The notes: generated by a model from the sequence alone, not told the origin. Positions 47,165 through 58,833 are shown, numbered from the stretch's first letter. The stretch: DNA of 64,000 nt from Macquaria australasica (GCA_005408345.1 SEMN01000179.1:62001-126000), one strand, 5' to 3'. A program made the numbers and translations.

Positions 47165-47425
47165 AATAATCGCACAGTGGCTCAGTTTTGCACTGTCGCC
47201 TCAAGGTCCTGGGTTTGTATCCCGGCTGGGGCAGGACCTTTCTGTGTGGAGTTTGAATGTTCTCCCCATTTTTGCCTGGGTTTCCTCGAGGTGCTCCAGT
47301 TTCCCCCACCATCAAAAACATGTATGTTAGGTTAATTCACCTGTCAGTGCCCTTGACCAAGGCACTGGCTTAGAACTGGAGTTGGTCCCAGGGTGCTGCA
47401 CAGTGGCTGCCCACTGCTCCTAAAG
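47165..47425 (+). repeat. tRNA-like SINE-type repeat
   Basis: GTGGCTCAGTTTTGCACTGT resembles an A box and GGGTTTGTATCCCGGCTG, about 30 nt later, resembles a B box. GGAGTTTGAATGTTCTCCCC and CCAGTTTCCCCCACCATCAA follow. The whole matches a widespread teleost repeat. The sequence is diverged and probably not transcribed now. Confidence 0.5.
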
Positions 47426-47427
47426 CC

Positions 47428-47690
47428 CAGTTCAGACCAAAGATTCGCAACGAGAAGAAACCGTTTTAGAACGTCGCAGGGAAAAGTTGCAGCAGTGTGA
47501 ATTGGCCCATCTCAGCTCGACTCAAGCCGGCTGATGGCGTCGCCTGAGACTCAGCTTGTCAAATCGCCAGCGGTTGGTTTTAGAACGTAAGGCACATCAC
47601 TTGTTTCAGCAGCCAATCAGCTTGTAGAAAAGTAAGCTGGGTGTTACAAACTGTCAGCTGGTCGAAATGGCAGAGTATAGCCTACTTTCT
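47428..47690. repeat. Possible DNA-transposon end fragment
   Basis: CCCAGTTCAGACCAAAGATTCGCAACGAG in part and GCCAATCAGCTTG resemble ends of a teleost non-autonomous DNA element. No inverted partner was found. Confidence 0.35.
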
Positions 47691-47917
47691 TTATTACACT
47701 GATTATTAATACAGTAATGAAATAATGTACTGAATGACTAATGAAAAAGCAAGAGCAAGAAAAATAGAGTAGCCTGCAGTTGTTATGGCAGAGTCATGAG
47801 GATACTTTTAATTTTGTTTAATTGTTCAATCTGCCCAAGTTCACAGCATAAATTTGTATATTCTCCCTGGGTATTCCGTTGAAGCACCCATGGATGGTTC
47901 CAAATTCTCGACCCTCT

Positions 47918-47919
<2 letters not shown>

Positions 47920-47959
<40 letters not shown>
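47920..47959. repeat. (CA)20 microsatellite
   Basis: Pure CA run. It forms part of the 164-codon frame at 47854-48348, which is therefore not a real gene in its first half. Confidence 0.97.
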
Positions 47960-47960
<1 letters not shown>

Positions 47961-48149
47961 TTTTAAGAACCATGTTCATAAGTTCATAAGCCACAGCAAT
48001 TCCTCAGTAATGGCCCCACTATTTCAGCTCCAGACAAATGGTCTTCATCAGCTAAGTTACAGGACAGATATAGACAGCAGCACAGCAGGCCCAAGTCAAC
48101 ATGCTTCAGCCCACACTAACACACTATGTCACACTGAACACAGCACAAC

Positions 48150-48800
48150 ACTGACCTGCAGGAAGTTCACAATGTTTTATGTGGCCTGCATGGATAAAAT
48201 GAAACACCACAGATCCAAAAAAATTTCTAAACGAGCATTTGTACCCAACCTTCGCTGGCAATACAGCAACACAGCATGGCGATGTCATCACACTCATGGA
48301 GAGCAGACAGCATGCTGTGGAGAAGAGAGGCCTGGTGGTGCACCCTGACCATCCCTGGTTGGGAGCCAGCCCAGATGGGCTGTCTCTGGCAGAATTTCTG
48401 AGTCGGCCAAATGGTGACATCAAAAGCTTGGGTGATGGACAGTACCTAACTCTCCCCAGTGGAATGGATAGATGAAAAATGTTTTCAAGAAAATAGATTA
48501 TTAGCTGTATTATTTAAAGTATTGTATTGTATTGTAAACTTATACTGAACAGAATTTTGTGGTTTCATATTCCTTCTTTCAGACACAATTGACCATGATG
48601 CATCTGGGTCTACAGAGCTGCAAGCTGGTCATCTGGACACCAAGTGAGCACACAGAAGTGGATATTCCATTTGATAAAAACTATATGCACATGTGCAACA
48701 GCTGTAGAATTTCTACTTTTTGCACATGCTACCAAGGTTGGCTGATGGTGTTGCTGAAAAGAAGAAAAATCTCTGCCCAAAGTACCTGGAGCTCTTGAAT
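48150..48800 (+). pseudogene. YqaJ-like nuclease fragment, decayed
   Basis: One frame ends ...KKISKRAFVPN; the next (from about 48239) reads FAGNTATQHGDV, then GLVVHPDHPWLGASPDGL (about 48330-48383). After a probable GT-AG intron ending TTTCAG near 48582 comes QTQLTMMHLGLQSCKLVIWT and VDIPFDKNY. A third frame ends ADGVAEKKKNLCPKYLELL at 48798. The order and the HPxxPWLGASPDG signature fit the YqaJ/lambda-exonuclease-like domain carried by some fish transposon-associated proteins. Frameshifts and missing pieces (no LEVKCP block seen) mark it as dead. The L2 LINE starts right after it. Confidence 0.55.
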
Positions 48801-49013
48801 AAGCAGATGGGGGTGGGCAGAGTCAGTATACAGGGCATACACAATACAATCAATTTGAGCGTACATTTAAGTACTGTTTTAATAAATATATATGCCTGTC
48901 TGTCTGCCCCCAGACCACTTAAATTATTTAAATCAAAAGTAAACAGAAGAAGAGTTACACATAAAAACCTAATAAAAAGTAAAACCTCCACTGCAACAGT
49001 ACAACAAAATAGG

Positions 49014-49660
49014 AGAATTAAATGTGGACTCTTAAACATCAGATCTCTCATCTAAAGCTGTTCTAGTAAACGATCTAATATCAGATCATAATATTGATTT
49101 ATTTTGTCTTACTGAAACCTGGCTGTGTCAAGATGAATATGTCAGCCTAAATGAATCCACTCCCCCCAGTCACATTAATACTCACATTCCTCGAGGCTCA
49201 GGCCGAGGAGGTGGAGTTGCAGCCATCTTCGACTCAAGCCTATTAATCAAACCTAAACCTAAACTAAATTATAACTCGTTCGAAAGCCTTGTTCTTAGCC
49301 TTTCACACCCAACCTGGAAAACACTACAGCCAATTCTATTTGTTATAGTGTACTGAGCTCCTGGACCGTACTCTGAATTTTTATCTGAATTCTCAGAGTT
49401 CTTATCAGGTTTAGTCCTTAAAACAGATAAAATAATTATTGTAGGTGATTTTAATATTCATGTGGATGTAGAAAATGATAGCCTTAGTGCTGCGTTTATC
49501 TCATTATTAGATTCGATTGGCTTCTGTCAGAGTGTACATAAACCCACTCACTGTTTTAACCACACCCTCGACCTTGTTCTTGTTTATGGCATTGAAATTG
49601 AACATCTAATAGTCTTTCCACAGAATTCTTTTTATCAGACCATTTTTTATTAACTTTTGA
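49014..49660 (+). pseudogene. L2 endonuclease domain (APE type), broken
   Basis: Reads CGLLNIRSL, DLFCLTETWL, GRGGGVAAIFDSS, IIIVGDFNIHVD and HTLDLVL in order, the apurinic-like endonuclease of LINEs that nicks the target. A TGA stop splits the VY-APGPYS motif near 49356, at a place where relatives usually carry an Arg codon, as expected of CpG decay. A frameshift near 49625 precedes the SDHFLL-type motif. Confidence 0.85.
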
Positions 49661-51923
49661 ATTCCTATTACTGGACTACACGCCATTAGGCAAACATTCC
49701 TACACTAGATGTCTATCTGATAGTGCTGTAGCTAAATTTAAGGAAGTGATTCCATCGGCATTAAATTCAGTTCCATGTCTCAATGTAACAGATGACTCAT
49801 ATGCTAACTTTAGTCCCTCCCAAATTGATCATCTTGTTGATAGTGCTGCAGGCTCACTACGAATAACACTCGACTCTATCGCCCCTCTAAAAAAGAAGAT
49901 AATAAAACAGAGGAGGTTAGCTCCATGGTATAACCCGCAAACCCGCAAATTAAAACAAACATCGCGAAAACTTGAAAGGAATTGGCGTTCCACCAATCTG
50001 GAAGAATCACGTTTAGCCTGGCAAGGTAGTCTTAAAATTTATAGGAAGGCCCTCCGTAATGCCAGAGCAGCTTACTACTCATCATTAATAGAGGAAAATA
50101 AGAACAACCCCAGGTTTCTGTTCAGCACTGTAGCCAGGCTGACAGAGAGAGTCACAGCTCTGTTGAGCCATGTATCCTATAGACCTCAGTAGTAATGACT
50201 TTATGAGCTTCTTTAAAGATAAAATTCTAACTATTAGAGAAAAATTCAGCACCTCCTGCCCTCAGTTGGTACTGACTTATCTTCAAACACAGGAACCTTA
50301 GAAACAACTGTAAAACCTGTACATTTAGACTGCTTTTCTCCCATCAACCGTAATCAACTAACTTCCATGATTTCCTCATCTAAGCCATCAACGTGTCTCT
50401 TAGACCCCGTCCCAACTAGGCTGCTTAAAGAAATTTTACCCTTAGTTAGCACTTATTTACTAGATATGATCAATCTGTCCTTATTAAAAGGCTATGTGCC
50501 ACAGTCCTTTAAAGTAGCTGTAATTAAGCCTCTTCTTAAAAGCCCACTCTTGATCCAGGGATTTTGTCAAATTATAGACCTATATCTAACCCTCCTTTTC
50601 TCTCTAAGATCCTTGAGAAAGCAGTCGCCAAATCAGTTGTGTGTGACTTTCTACACAACAACAAGCTGTTTGAGGATTTTCAGTCAGGATTTAGAGTGCA
50701 TCATAGCACAGAGACAGCACTGGTGAAAGTTACAAATGACCTTCTAATTGCATCAGACAAAGGACTTGTCTCTGTACTTGTCTTACTAGATCTTAGTGCT
50801 GCATTCGATACCATTGACCATCACATTCTATTACAGAGACTAGAACATTTTATTGGCATTAAAGGTACTGCACTAAGCTGGTTTAAATCCTATTTATCAG
50901 ATCGATATCAGTTTGTACACGTTAACGATGAATCCTCTATGCACGCCAAAGTTAGTCACGGAGTTCCACAAGGTTCTGTGCTTGGACCAATTCTATTTAC
51001 CTTATATATGCTTCCTTTAGGCAATATTATTAGGAAGCACTCCATAAATTTTCATTGTTATGCAGATGATACCCAATTGTATTTATCGATCAAGCCAGAT
51101 GAAACCAATCAATTAGCTAAACTTCAAGCATGCCTTAAGGACATAAAAACCTGGATGACCTGCAATTTTCTGATGTTAAACTCAGACAAAACCGAAGTTA
51201 TTGTACTTGGCCCCGAACACCTTCGAAACACATTATCTAAAGATATAGTTTCTCTAGATGGCATTGCCCTGGCCTCCAGCGAAACCGTAAGGAATCTTGG
51301 AGTTATCTTTGATCAGGATATGTCCTTTAACTCCCAAATAAAACAAACTTCAAGAACTGCCTTTTTCCATTTACGTAACATTGCAAAAATCAGGCACATC
51401 CTATCTCCAAAAGATGCAGAAAAACTAGTCCATGCATTTGTTACGTCTAGGCTGGACTATTGCAACTCTCTATTATCAGGCTGCCCCAATAAATCCCTTA
51501 AGTCTCTCCAGCTGATTCAGAATGCTGCGGCACGTTTACTGACAAGAACAAGAAAAAGAGAACATATTTCTCCAATATTAGCTTCTCTACACTGGCTCCC
51601 TGTAAAATCCAGAATAGAATTTAAAAATCCTTCTCCTCACCTTCAAAGCCCTAAATGGTCAGGCACCATCATATCTTAAAGAGCTCATAGTACCCTATTA
51701 CCCCACTAGAGCACTGCGCTCCCAGAATGCAGGGTTCCTTGTGGTTCCTAGAGTCTCTAAAAGTAGAATGGGAGCCAGAGCCTTCAGCTATCAAGCTCCT
51801 CTCCTGTGGAACCAGATCCCAGTTTGTGTACGGGAGGCGGACAACCTCCTCACATTTAAGAGTAGGCTTAAGACTTTCCTCTTTGATAAAGCTTATAGTA
51901 GGGCTGACTCAGGTGACCCCTGA
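49660..51923 (+). pseudogene. L2 reverse transcriptase, broken into several frames
   Basis: 49746-50192 is the linker with RLAPWYNPQTRKLK. 50367-50550 has CLLDPVPTRLLKE and VIKPLLK, and then a one-base loss in the A-run near 50538. 50564-51679 has the catalytic core: NYRPISNPPFLSK, DLSAAFDTIDHHIL, SHGVPQGSVLGP, FHCYADDTQLYLS (YADD near 51058-51075), LNSDKTEV and ASLHWLPVKSRI. The C-terminal piece, LLWNQIPVCVREADNLLTFK, is at 51741-51923. The uninterrupted 371-codon core suggests recent activity, but the full protein cannot be made. Confidence 0.9.
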
Positions 51924-52590
51924 GCCCCCCCTTAGTTATGCTGCTATAGGCCTAGACTGCCGGGGGACTTCCTATGATGCACTGAGCTCCTTTCTCCTCC
52001 TCTTCCTCTCCATCTGTACGCCCTCATATCCCATCAATGCTTGTTATTAATTCAACTTCTTCCCGTAGTTGTGTGCTTTCTCTCCTCTCTCTCTCTCTCC
52101 CCTTCTGTTGCTTTCTGCAGGTATTTCTGCCTCCGGAGCTGTGGGGTCTGGGTCTGTGGTTGCTGCCGCCTGCTGCCCCCGTGTTCCTGCTCTGCACCCG
52201 CTGCTGCTATTGCTGTTGTTGCTCTTGTTATTAGTGTTGCTCTTAGTGTTGTTTCTGTTGGTGTTAACATCAATGCCATTACCATATCTATGCTGTATTG
52301 AGCTGCTGTATGTTCTCTTTCCTCCTGCTCTCTCTCTCCCGCTCCCCCCTTCCCCCTTCAACCCAACCGGTCGAGGCAGATGACCGCCCACCTTGAGCCT
52401 GGTTCTGCTCGAGGTTTCTACCTGTTAAAAGGGAGTTTTTCCTTGCCACTGTCGCATAGTGCTTGCTCATGGTGGGAACTGTTGGGTCTCTGTAAATATA
52501 AAGAGTCGGTCTAGACCTGCTCTATTCGAAAAAGTGCCCTGAGATAACTTTGTTATGATATGGCGCTATATAAATAAAAACTGAATTGAA
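51924..52590 (+). other. 3' UTR and tail of the L2 LINE
   Basis: CT-rich (CTCTCTCT, TTGCTGTTGTTG) then CTGTAAATATAAAGAGTCGG, and last GGCGCTATATAAATAAAAAC TGAATTGAA. The same 3' end is found in the copies at 9211 and 14439. Open frames on both strands here are chance products of low-complexity sequence. Confidence 0.85.
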
Positions 52591-53133
52591 TGTTCTATCA
52601 CTTGCTGGCCCAGTTTTGAGTAAGTGGATGGTTGATATCTGCCCTGAGTACGGTGTTTCTACTGAGAGGTTTGGTGTAACTGATGACTTATAATTCTGCA
52701 TCTTTGCATTTGTAAATGCACTCATTTTATTTTATAAATGTGCTAACAAGTTGATTTATTGCTGAAAATTAATTTAGAAATTAAGAAAAAAATTTGTTCA
52801 CCACAGCCAGATAATCATTAATGTATCTTTCTGATAAAGTGATCTTTGAATTAAACACATTGTTTTTGGCATCATGAATGAATTTCACCTCCCAAAAGGC
52901 CAATAATCTTTGTCTTCAAGTAAAATCTCTTCCCAGCCTCTGCAGCGTAGTGGAAGTCTGACTCATGTGAAAGGGAGGTTACTTCAACTTTGTCATATGG
53001 TTAATGAGTCTTTCGTTGGCCCTCCAGACATCAATCGAATGGGCTATGAGGGCCATTTATTCTCTCTGACTATAGTGTAGATACACACTTGCTTCCTCCT
53101 GGCAGCTAACTGAAGCCAAAGCATATGTCTCAC
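52591..53133. other. Intronic or flanking sequence of gtpbp8
   Basis: Lies downstream of the donor site at 53133. No further exon was recognised here. Confidence 0.4.
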
Positions 53134-53264
53134 TTTTTCCTTGTGTGAAGGTACGGCTCCACCATATCCACAAAGTCTTTGGGTGCTCTGTGTCCGTAGC
53201 CCGGCATGTCAACGATTGTGAACGCTTTGCCCACTCTGAAGAAGTTCATCTTCTTTGTGTGACC
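53134..53264 (-). CDS. gtpbp8: gtpbp8 coding exon 4 (G3 region)
   Basis: 131-bp exon with a CCTCAG acceptor and a GTGAGA donor. It encodes GHTKKMNFFRVGKAFTIVDM, PGYGHRAPKDFVDMVEPYLH and TRK plus two bases. It holds the switch I/G2 Thr (GHTKK) and the G3 motif DMPG of EngB/YihA-type GTPases. It joins in phase to the exon at 54994-55092. The next exon, expected to bring the G4 (TKxD) and G5 motifs, was not found in the sequence further left. Confidence 0.93.
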
Positions 53265-53554
53265 CTGAGGAGGAAATACAAAGAGAGACAGGCACACACT
53301 CTAAGGAGTCCAATTCAAGACAAATCATATGCTGATATCTTCATTTTATTTATTTATTTTTAAATCAGACATTGTTTATGTCATTTACAAACAGACTATT
53401 TAGCTGATCACTGCGACACTGGTGTGTCTGAAGCTCTTAACCTGTGTATACATGCTGCTATAGATACAGGGACATATACATAAACACAATATTCAGTACC
53501 ATTGTGTCCACGTACATTTATGTCCCATTACAAACCAGTAAGACGGCAACTTTG

Positions 53555-54022
53555 TAATCAGCTATTATCTTGTCTGTCAGAAATAAAGTGCAGGATGTCC
53601 CAAAACTTTCTCCAGCTCAATGAAAGCAAATCTGAAATCTTTATTTTTTGCTCTTCAAACGTGTATTTTTTTTTTTACAAAAAAAACCCATCTTGGCTCC
53701 CTGTCTACAAATGTCAAACCTGCAGGCAGAAACCAGGGTGTAATATCAGTGACCTTTCATTTGGAAAACAAGTCACAAAAGTCGTTCAATCGTGTTTTTA
53801 TCAACTGAGGAGCATCTCAGAAAGCAGCTCTTTTCTCTCTCGGCCTGATCTCCAGAAGGTCATACATGCTTTTATATCATCTCAGTTAGATTATTGGAAT
53901 TCATTGTATTCAGGGTTTAAAGCCAAAACACTTTCTCTCAGGCTGTCAGCTGGAACAAAACACAGCTACTCAGATCATATCAGTCCTATTTTAGCCTCTC
54001 TTCACTGGTTACCAGTCAGCTA
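53555..54022 (+). pseudogene. LINE reverse transcriptase fragment in gtpbp8 intron
   Basis: Reads LSEIKCRMSQNFLQLNESKS, SFGKQVTKVVQSCFYQLRSI, LQKVIHAFISSQLDYWNSLY and HISPILASLHWLPVS, the RT thumb-side motifs of an L2/CR1-like family distinct from the L2 copies described here. Internal frameshift around 53650-53740; no 3' tail. It is on the strand opposite to gtpbp8, within the intron before exon 4. Confidence 0.75.
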
Positions 54023-54839
54023 GCTTTATATTAATGCTAGCACAGTTTTTTTCCAACATGTCTTATCCGTTTCAGTACTATTGTTTGTATCTTATATTAT
54101 TGTTCGATGTTTTATTACATTTTATTTTTTTATTATTATTTTAATTATCTGATTTTATTTGCCTCAGTCCTGGGATGTTGTAATCACTTTGTATCTTTGC
54201 TTTAAAAAGTGTTAATAAAGTATTATTATAATATAACTGTTATTATAATATTATTGTTAATATAATTCTTATTTCTAAGAGTCCCGAAAGAATGCAAAGA
54301 ACATGTGTCAAATCAAATGCATACACCAAGACGTAAGGGGTAACAGCACAGTGGGCATCAATAGGGAAAAGAAATCTGGCTCAATCTTGGTTAGTCAGGG
54401 TCTACTTACACATCTCCCGATGAAGACCATTAAATGTGGTTGAAAAACTGAATAAAAAGCTAGAAAGTAGACCTTGAGTTGAGATTATTTTGTCCTATTA
54501 TTCCCAAGGTTGAGTAAAAACTTACACTTTTTAAATTCTCAGTTTTTTCCAAACCTTTTTTTTAACTTCTCAGTGTGTGCGTTTTTTATCAGTCGCACAA
54601 GAACTTTGTTTACATAATATAGTCTAAAATTAGGAAAATTTAGGATTTAGATAAAAAGTATCAGATATTGCAAGACTGCAGAAATAATGCAATGTAAATC
54701 TCTTGCAATTAAGTATTTTAATAAAATCTAATCAAAGAATAGGTAAACAAGACTTAAAATATTTTCAGTTTTTGAGACTTCCTATGTGTAGAAAACAGCT
54801 TTCACTCCAAAATAACAAGCAAAACATCATCAATCCAAC
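54023..54839. other. Intron sequence, no gene seen
   Basis: AT-rich intron of gtpbp8. A word resembling an antisense TKI codon string at about 54384 was examined and discarded. Confidence 0.5.
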
Positions 54840-54886
54840 TATATATAGATATATATATATATATATATATATATATCTATATATAT

Positions 54887-54934
<48 letters not shown>
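54840..54934. repeat. (TA)n array with TATATC variants
   Basis: About 95 bp of TA with interspersed ATCTAT units, self-complementary throughout, 60 bp from the donor of gtpbp8 exon 3. Prone to cruciform formation and length change. Confidence 0.97.
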
Positions 54935-54935
<1 letters not shown>

Positions 54936-54993
54936 ATAACATTATGTATACTAAGCATAAAAAACCTTGAAACTAAAATAAAAATGTACTCAC

Positions 54994-55092
54994 TGGAGTT
55001 TTGGAGACTCGGACTTCTACCTGAGGAGTCAGGGAGAACAGACCTTTGATGAGAGACGACTTGCCCACGTTGCTTCTGCCGATGAAACACAC
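54994..55092 (-). CDS. gtpbp8: gtpbp8 coding exon 3 (P-loop)
   Basis: 99 bp, 33 codons, phase 0 at both ends, with TTCTCAG acceptor and GTGAGT donor. Encodes VCFIGRSNVGKSSLIKGLFS then LTPQVEVRVSKTP. GRSNVGKS is the G1/P-loop of EngB-family GTPases. The fit to vertebrate GTPBP8 is close along the whole exon. Confidence 0.96.
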
Positions 55093-55140
55093 CTGAGAAT
55101 ACACACAAGTTGCTCTAAGTTCCTGTATTCTCAAAAAGTA

Positions 55141-55700
55141 GGTATGGTTACATGGACAATGTTTCTTCAACCCGAAAGAAATCATTCTGATTAGAGCTTC
55201 CAACTTAACTGTTAACATGGACGCTAAACAAAGTGATCCGATAGGATGTACATTTATGCGCCTAAGCATTTAATCAGAATAGAACTTTTTTGGACACAGT
55301 GGTTCCACCTGCTGTGAAGCGTCTAATCTGCCGGAAACATAACATAAGAAGAAGAAGAATTTTTTTTCCTTCGGCTTTGTTCATCTTTTCAATCACTTAT
55401 TTGAACAACTTGTTGTTTCGAGCCTTTTGACCACTGAGGTGTTCAACAATCCTTAAATCTTTTAAGGTCTCCAACAAAAAAGTTGTATCAGCCACAGAGC
55501 AGTTTTGCTGCCTCCATGTTTCTGTCCCTACTGGAAACTCGTTCACGTCACCTAATGTCCCCCCACGTGGGGCAAACATAAGAAAAGAAAGAATAGATTC
55601 ATTCCAACCAGAGACAAACGATTGGATTAAGTGTTTACATGGTTATTAGGCGCTAATACTTTCTGATTGAACAGATTATCAAAGGTTTACACCCCCCCTC
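55141..55700. mobile_element. MITE with GTTACATGGAC end, copy 2
   Basis: Begins GGTATGGTTACATGGACAAT and follows the element at 34426-34882, with an extra ~125-bp middle part (about 55300-55470). The right end with the inverted GTCCATGTAA is missing. It lies in the intron between gtpbp8 exons 2 and 3, about 50 bp from the exon 3 acceptor. Confidence 0.75.
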
Positions 55701-58558
55701 AACCTGATCAAAAGTTCCTTCCCATCGGGCCGGATTGGGTTACACGAGGCACATTGTGTTGAATTGCATTTGACTGTTACTGTGTTAATGATTGGACCTC
55801 GATTGTAATTCAGTGATCTGTATGAGTTTGTGCTAGAATATTAAAAAAGGTCCTTTTCAGGTTTTCCCTCATTCAGTGAACATTTTAACCAGCGCACCTG
55901 CTCCAACTGTCGCGGGCTGCTCCGATTGGCTGCCACCATTCCGCTACTGCAGTACCAACGACCGCCAAGTCCCACAGGACACGGCTCGGGCTCATCCATC
56001 TCTCTGACACAAGACAGATGGATGGAGGCTCGTGCTGCCAGTAAGCTACGAATACATCATCCCTCTGACAGAGCAGAGAGGCAGAGTGGTAACTATCTCG
56101 GCATGCCAAAGAGACCCTGTTGTCCTATCAACACAATGTTCCATTCTGAGCCCTCCGGTGAACACTACTGTCTATAAGGTTATAAATCCGCTCATTTATT
56201 ATCAAGGGCCAACTCGTGCTTAATTATGCATGAGGCTGCAGGAGGGTAAAGAGACATTACGCTGAGTGGCCATGTTTTAGGTTGAGGAAGGGCAATGTTC
56301 AACATCCTCACTCTCTTAAACATAAACCTCTTTCTTTTACATTGTTCATCTTTTAAATCACAGGTTAGCCAATAATAATGCCTATTCTAAGCCAAACAAG
56401 TCTATCCTAACTGGTGTGTTGAGTCGGGCCAGGGGGAGGAGGCAGGTGTGGCTCAGTTAAATTATTCTGTAATGTGAATGGGTTTAAGGCTGGAGACTCT
56501 GGCCCTCTTCGCAGCGCTAGGTCATTAAAGGATAAACTGTACAGGCATTTTTTGTTTGATGCGGCTGGTCAAGTCTGGACCACCATAGGGTGAAAAAGTT
56601 ATAGACTCGCCAATCTGACAGTGATCCAGCATCCACAAGAAGTTTTGTTCTGTACTATAATGATTACACATTTTGCATAAGCAGAGATTGTCAATTCCGT
56701 TTGCTTCACAAAGCTGCTACACCATTTGGCTTGCAGGAACACAATTGTCGTAAAGTGGGGAAATACCCAGACGTTTGCAATCAAACAAAAAAAGTTTTTC
56801 CTAATCTGAATCTAAAATTGAAAACACATTGCGAAGCCAATTTCTTTTGGAAAAAATAATTGCTACAAACCATAACAAAGCAGCACAACATGAAATGGGA
56901 AAAAATGCTCTAGTGCAGAGTTGGACTATATAAAATACGCTCTGCCTGTCATATATATTTAAGTTTCTAATGTATTGGTACCGTCAATATAATAATTTGA
57001 ATTACTGAAGGGATCATAATAATTATTTTGTCTTTTTTATTATTTTTATTTGTCATGTTATCGTATTCTGTGTGTTATGTGTATTATTTGCCTGTATTAT
57101 TATTATTTTTTTAATAAACACTTCAAAATCTATTCTGTAATGTTAATGGAGCCTATATCTTATTTTGTAAATGTATTAACAATGAACTGTATCAGATGAA
57201 TGGGAGAATGTTTGAGACTCAAGATCTGGTGGCATGTTCTTCACTGTCTTCCACCGTCTGGCCAAGCACAAAAAGCTCCCTCTACAAAGAACCATCTGTG
57301 GCACACCACTACAGTATTACCACACCCGCCATCAAATCATAAAGCTTACATCAACTGGTGCGCTCTCTTGTTACCTGTTAATGAGGTACCTGCAGCCTTT
57401 AGCAGGCGTTCAGACTGAAAACAGCCCTGCATTCAAACAACACACACTTCAGGTACCGGTGAGACATGACATACGATCCAGGAAGTCCAGCTGGAGGAAC
57501 AGATCCATAAGTTTGAAGGTTTATCAGACACCAAAATACGGCACAGTGATTCTAAACAAAAATGGTGACAGCAGCAGTTATTTTATCATTCCTCGCAACG
57601 ATGGCGAGGCAAACAGTAAAAACACTGCGTTCATGCTATGGCGGGTTCAGACTACATAGTATTTGTGTCTGTTAAAATGGTCACTGTGTCAGATTATGCA
57701 AATATAAGGCGTTTTCAGACCGGAGGAACTTTTTCATAGTTCTCTAAGAACAGTTGGAGAACACATCCACATCCAGGGACAAGTGGGAACTTTGGATGCT
57801 TGCCAACGTCCTAGATGTATTTAACTTGCTGCATTTACAACACCTATGAACTGTAGGATTTCATCTTAGCATGCATTTTTCGATGTCTGCATTGCCGTTT
57901 ACAATTATTATTACAACAATTATTAAGCAGTTAACAGAGTAAAGTGAGTGAAACTGTATCTACTGTTTTAAGATCAAGCATGTTCTTTTTAACTTGCACA
58001 AATGTTATCAAGTATAAAACTAAATGGCAAATCTGGAATTATATCAGACAAAACCTAATCAATATACACACATCATTATTCCTTCCAGGTAAGAGTAAAT
58101 GTCACCATCCAGATTACTCTTTTGCTCAATTGTTGAAACACTGTTACAACCTCAAAAAATTAAATGCAATCACCACATCAGTTTATATTGTGCAGCGTAG
58201 CAAATCATTTGTACCACAAACACCAACAGAATAGTATCAAACTCATCGGCGTACAAACACCAGTTTCAACAAAAAGTCTACATGCACTGGTTTCTCACTG
58301 TCACTCACTTTTCCAGTTTGCTGCTATTTACAGTAAGTATTATATTATTAATGTATATAGCTCTTATCAAAACAAAGTTACAAAGTGCTTCACATAGTAA
58401 GCAAAGAACACACAAAACACAGACATAAAAGAATACAAAGTACTAAACAAGCCACATGAAATATTAAAAAATGGCAGAACCCATAAACATATTAGTAATA
58501 GTTTGAAAATGTGAAAATTGAAAAGCTATGTAAGTGATACATAGTGGTTACCACTGAC
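55701..58558. other. Intron of gtpbp8, no other gene supported
   Basis: The longest frame is 141 codons at 57234-57659 on the plus strand; it has no recognised domain. GGCGTTTTCAGACCGGAGG near 57709 may be an end of a DNA element. Nothing else was recognised. Confidence 0.4.
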
Positions 58559-58712
58559 CTCTGGCTGTTTCAGTGCAGGTACTTGCTCCATCCTCTCTGC
58601 AGAGACACAGTAATCGATCTTATGAGACGGTGAAGAGCAGAAGAGCTTCTCTGCTTTAACCATGTCCTCCAAACTGGGATGAAAGAGCTTAAACTGTGTC
58701 CAGTCCACAGAC
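58559..58712 (-). CDS. gtpbp8: gtpbp8 coding exon 2
   Basis: 154 bp with CTTCAG acceptor and GTCAGT donor. Encodes SVDWTQFKLFHPSLEDMVKA, EKLFCSSPSHKIDYCVSAER and MEQVPALKQPE, the segment before the P-loop in GTPBP8. The first base completes an AGG codon from the previous exon and the end is phase 0. Both junctions preserve the frame. Confidence 0.93.
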
Positions 58713-58833
58713 CTGAAGATTTTACCACAATCAGCTAAAATTCAATCCAATTCAGGCCGTCTTCACACAGCATAAAACATGTGCCCTATACAATCTAGTC
58801 AAACAGTACAGACGTAGAAAGAAAATACAGTAC

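Larger units (their letters stand above)
48850..52590 (+). mobile_element. L2-clade LINE, long copy
   Basis: About 3.7 kb with endonuclease, reverse transcriptase, ~670-bp 3' UTR and a CTGAATTGAA tail at 52590. The 5' boundary is uncertain (48800-48900). No ORF1 was seen, so it may be 5'-truncated just upstream of the endonuclease. Stops and frameshifts interrupt the ORF. The 3' 2.4 kb is nearly identical to the inverted copy at 14439-16924. The tail and the downstream sequence show no clear target duplication. Confidence 0.9.

Noticed and set aside
47854..48348. 164-codon plus-strand frame as one gene
   Set aside because: Its first part is a CA-repeat translation. Only the last ~30 codons before the frame change resemble the YqaJ-like fragment.
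54380..54400. Possible gtpbp8 G4 motif (antisense of CAATCTTGGTTAG)
   Set aside because: It lies between exons 3 and 4, the surrounding frame has stops, and there is no splice site, so it cannot be the missing exon.
57234..57659. 141-codon plus-strand frame in the gtpbp8 intron
   Set aside because: No recognisable domain, no splice or promoter context. A frame of this length can arise by chance in 64 kb.
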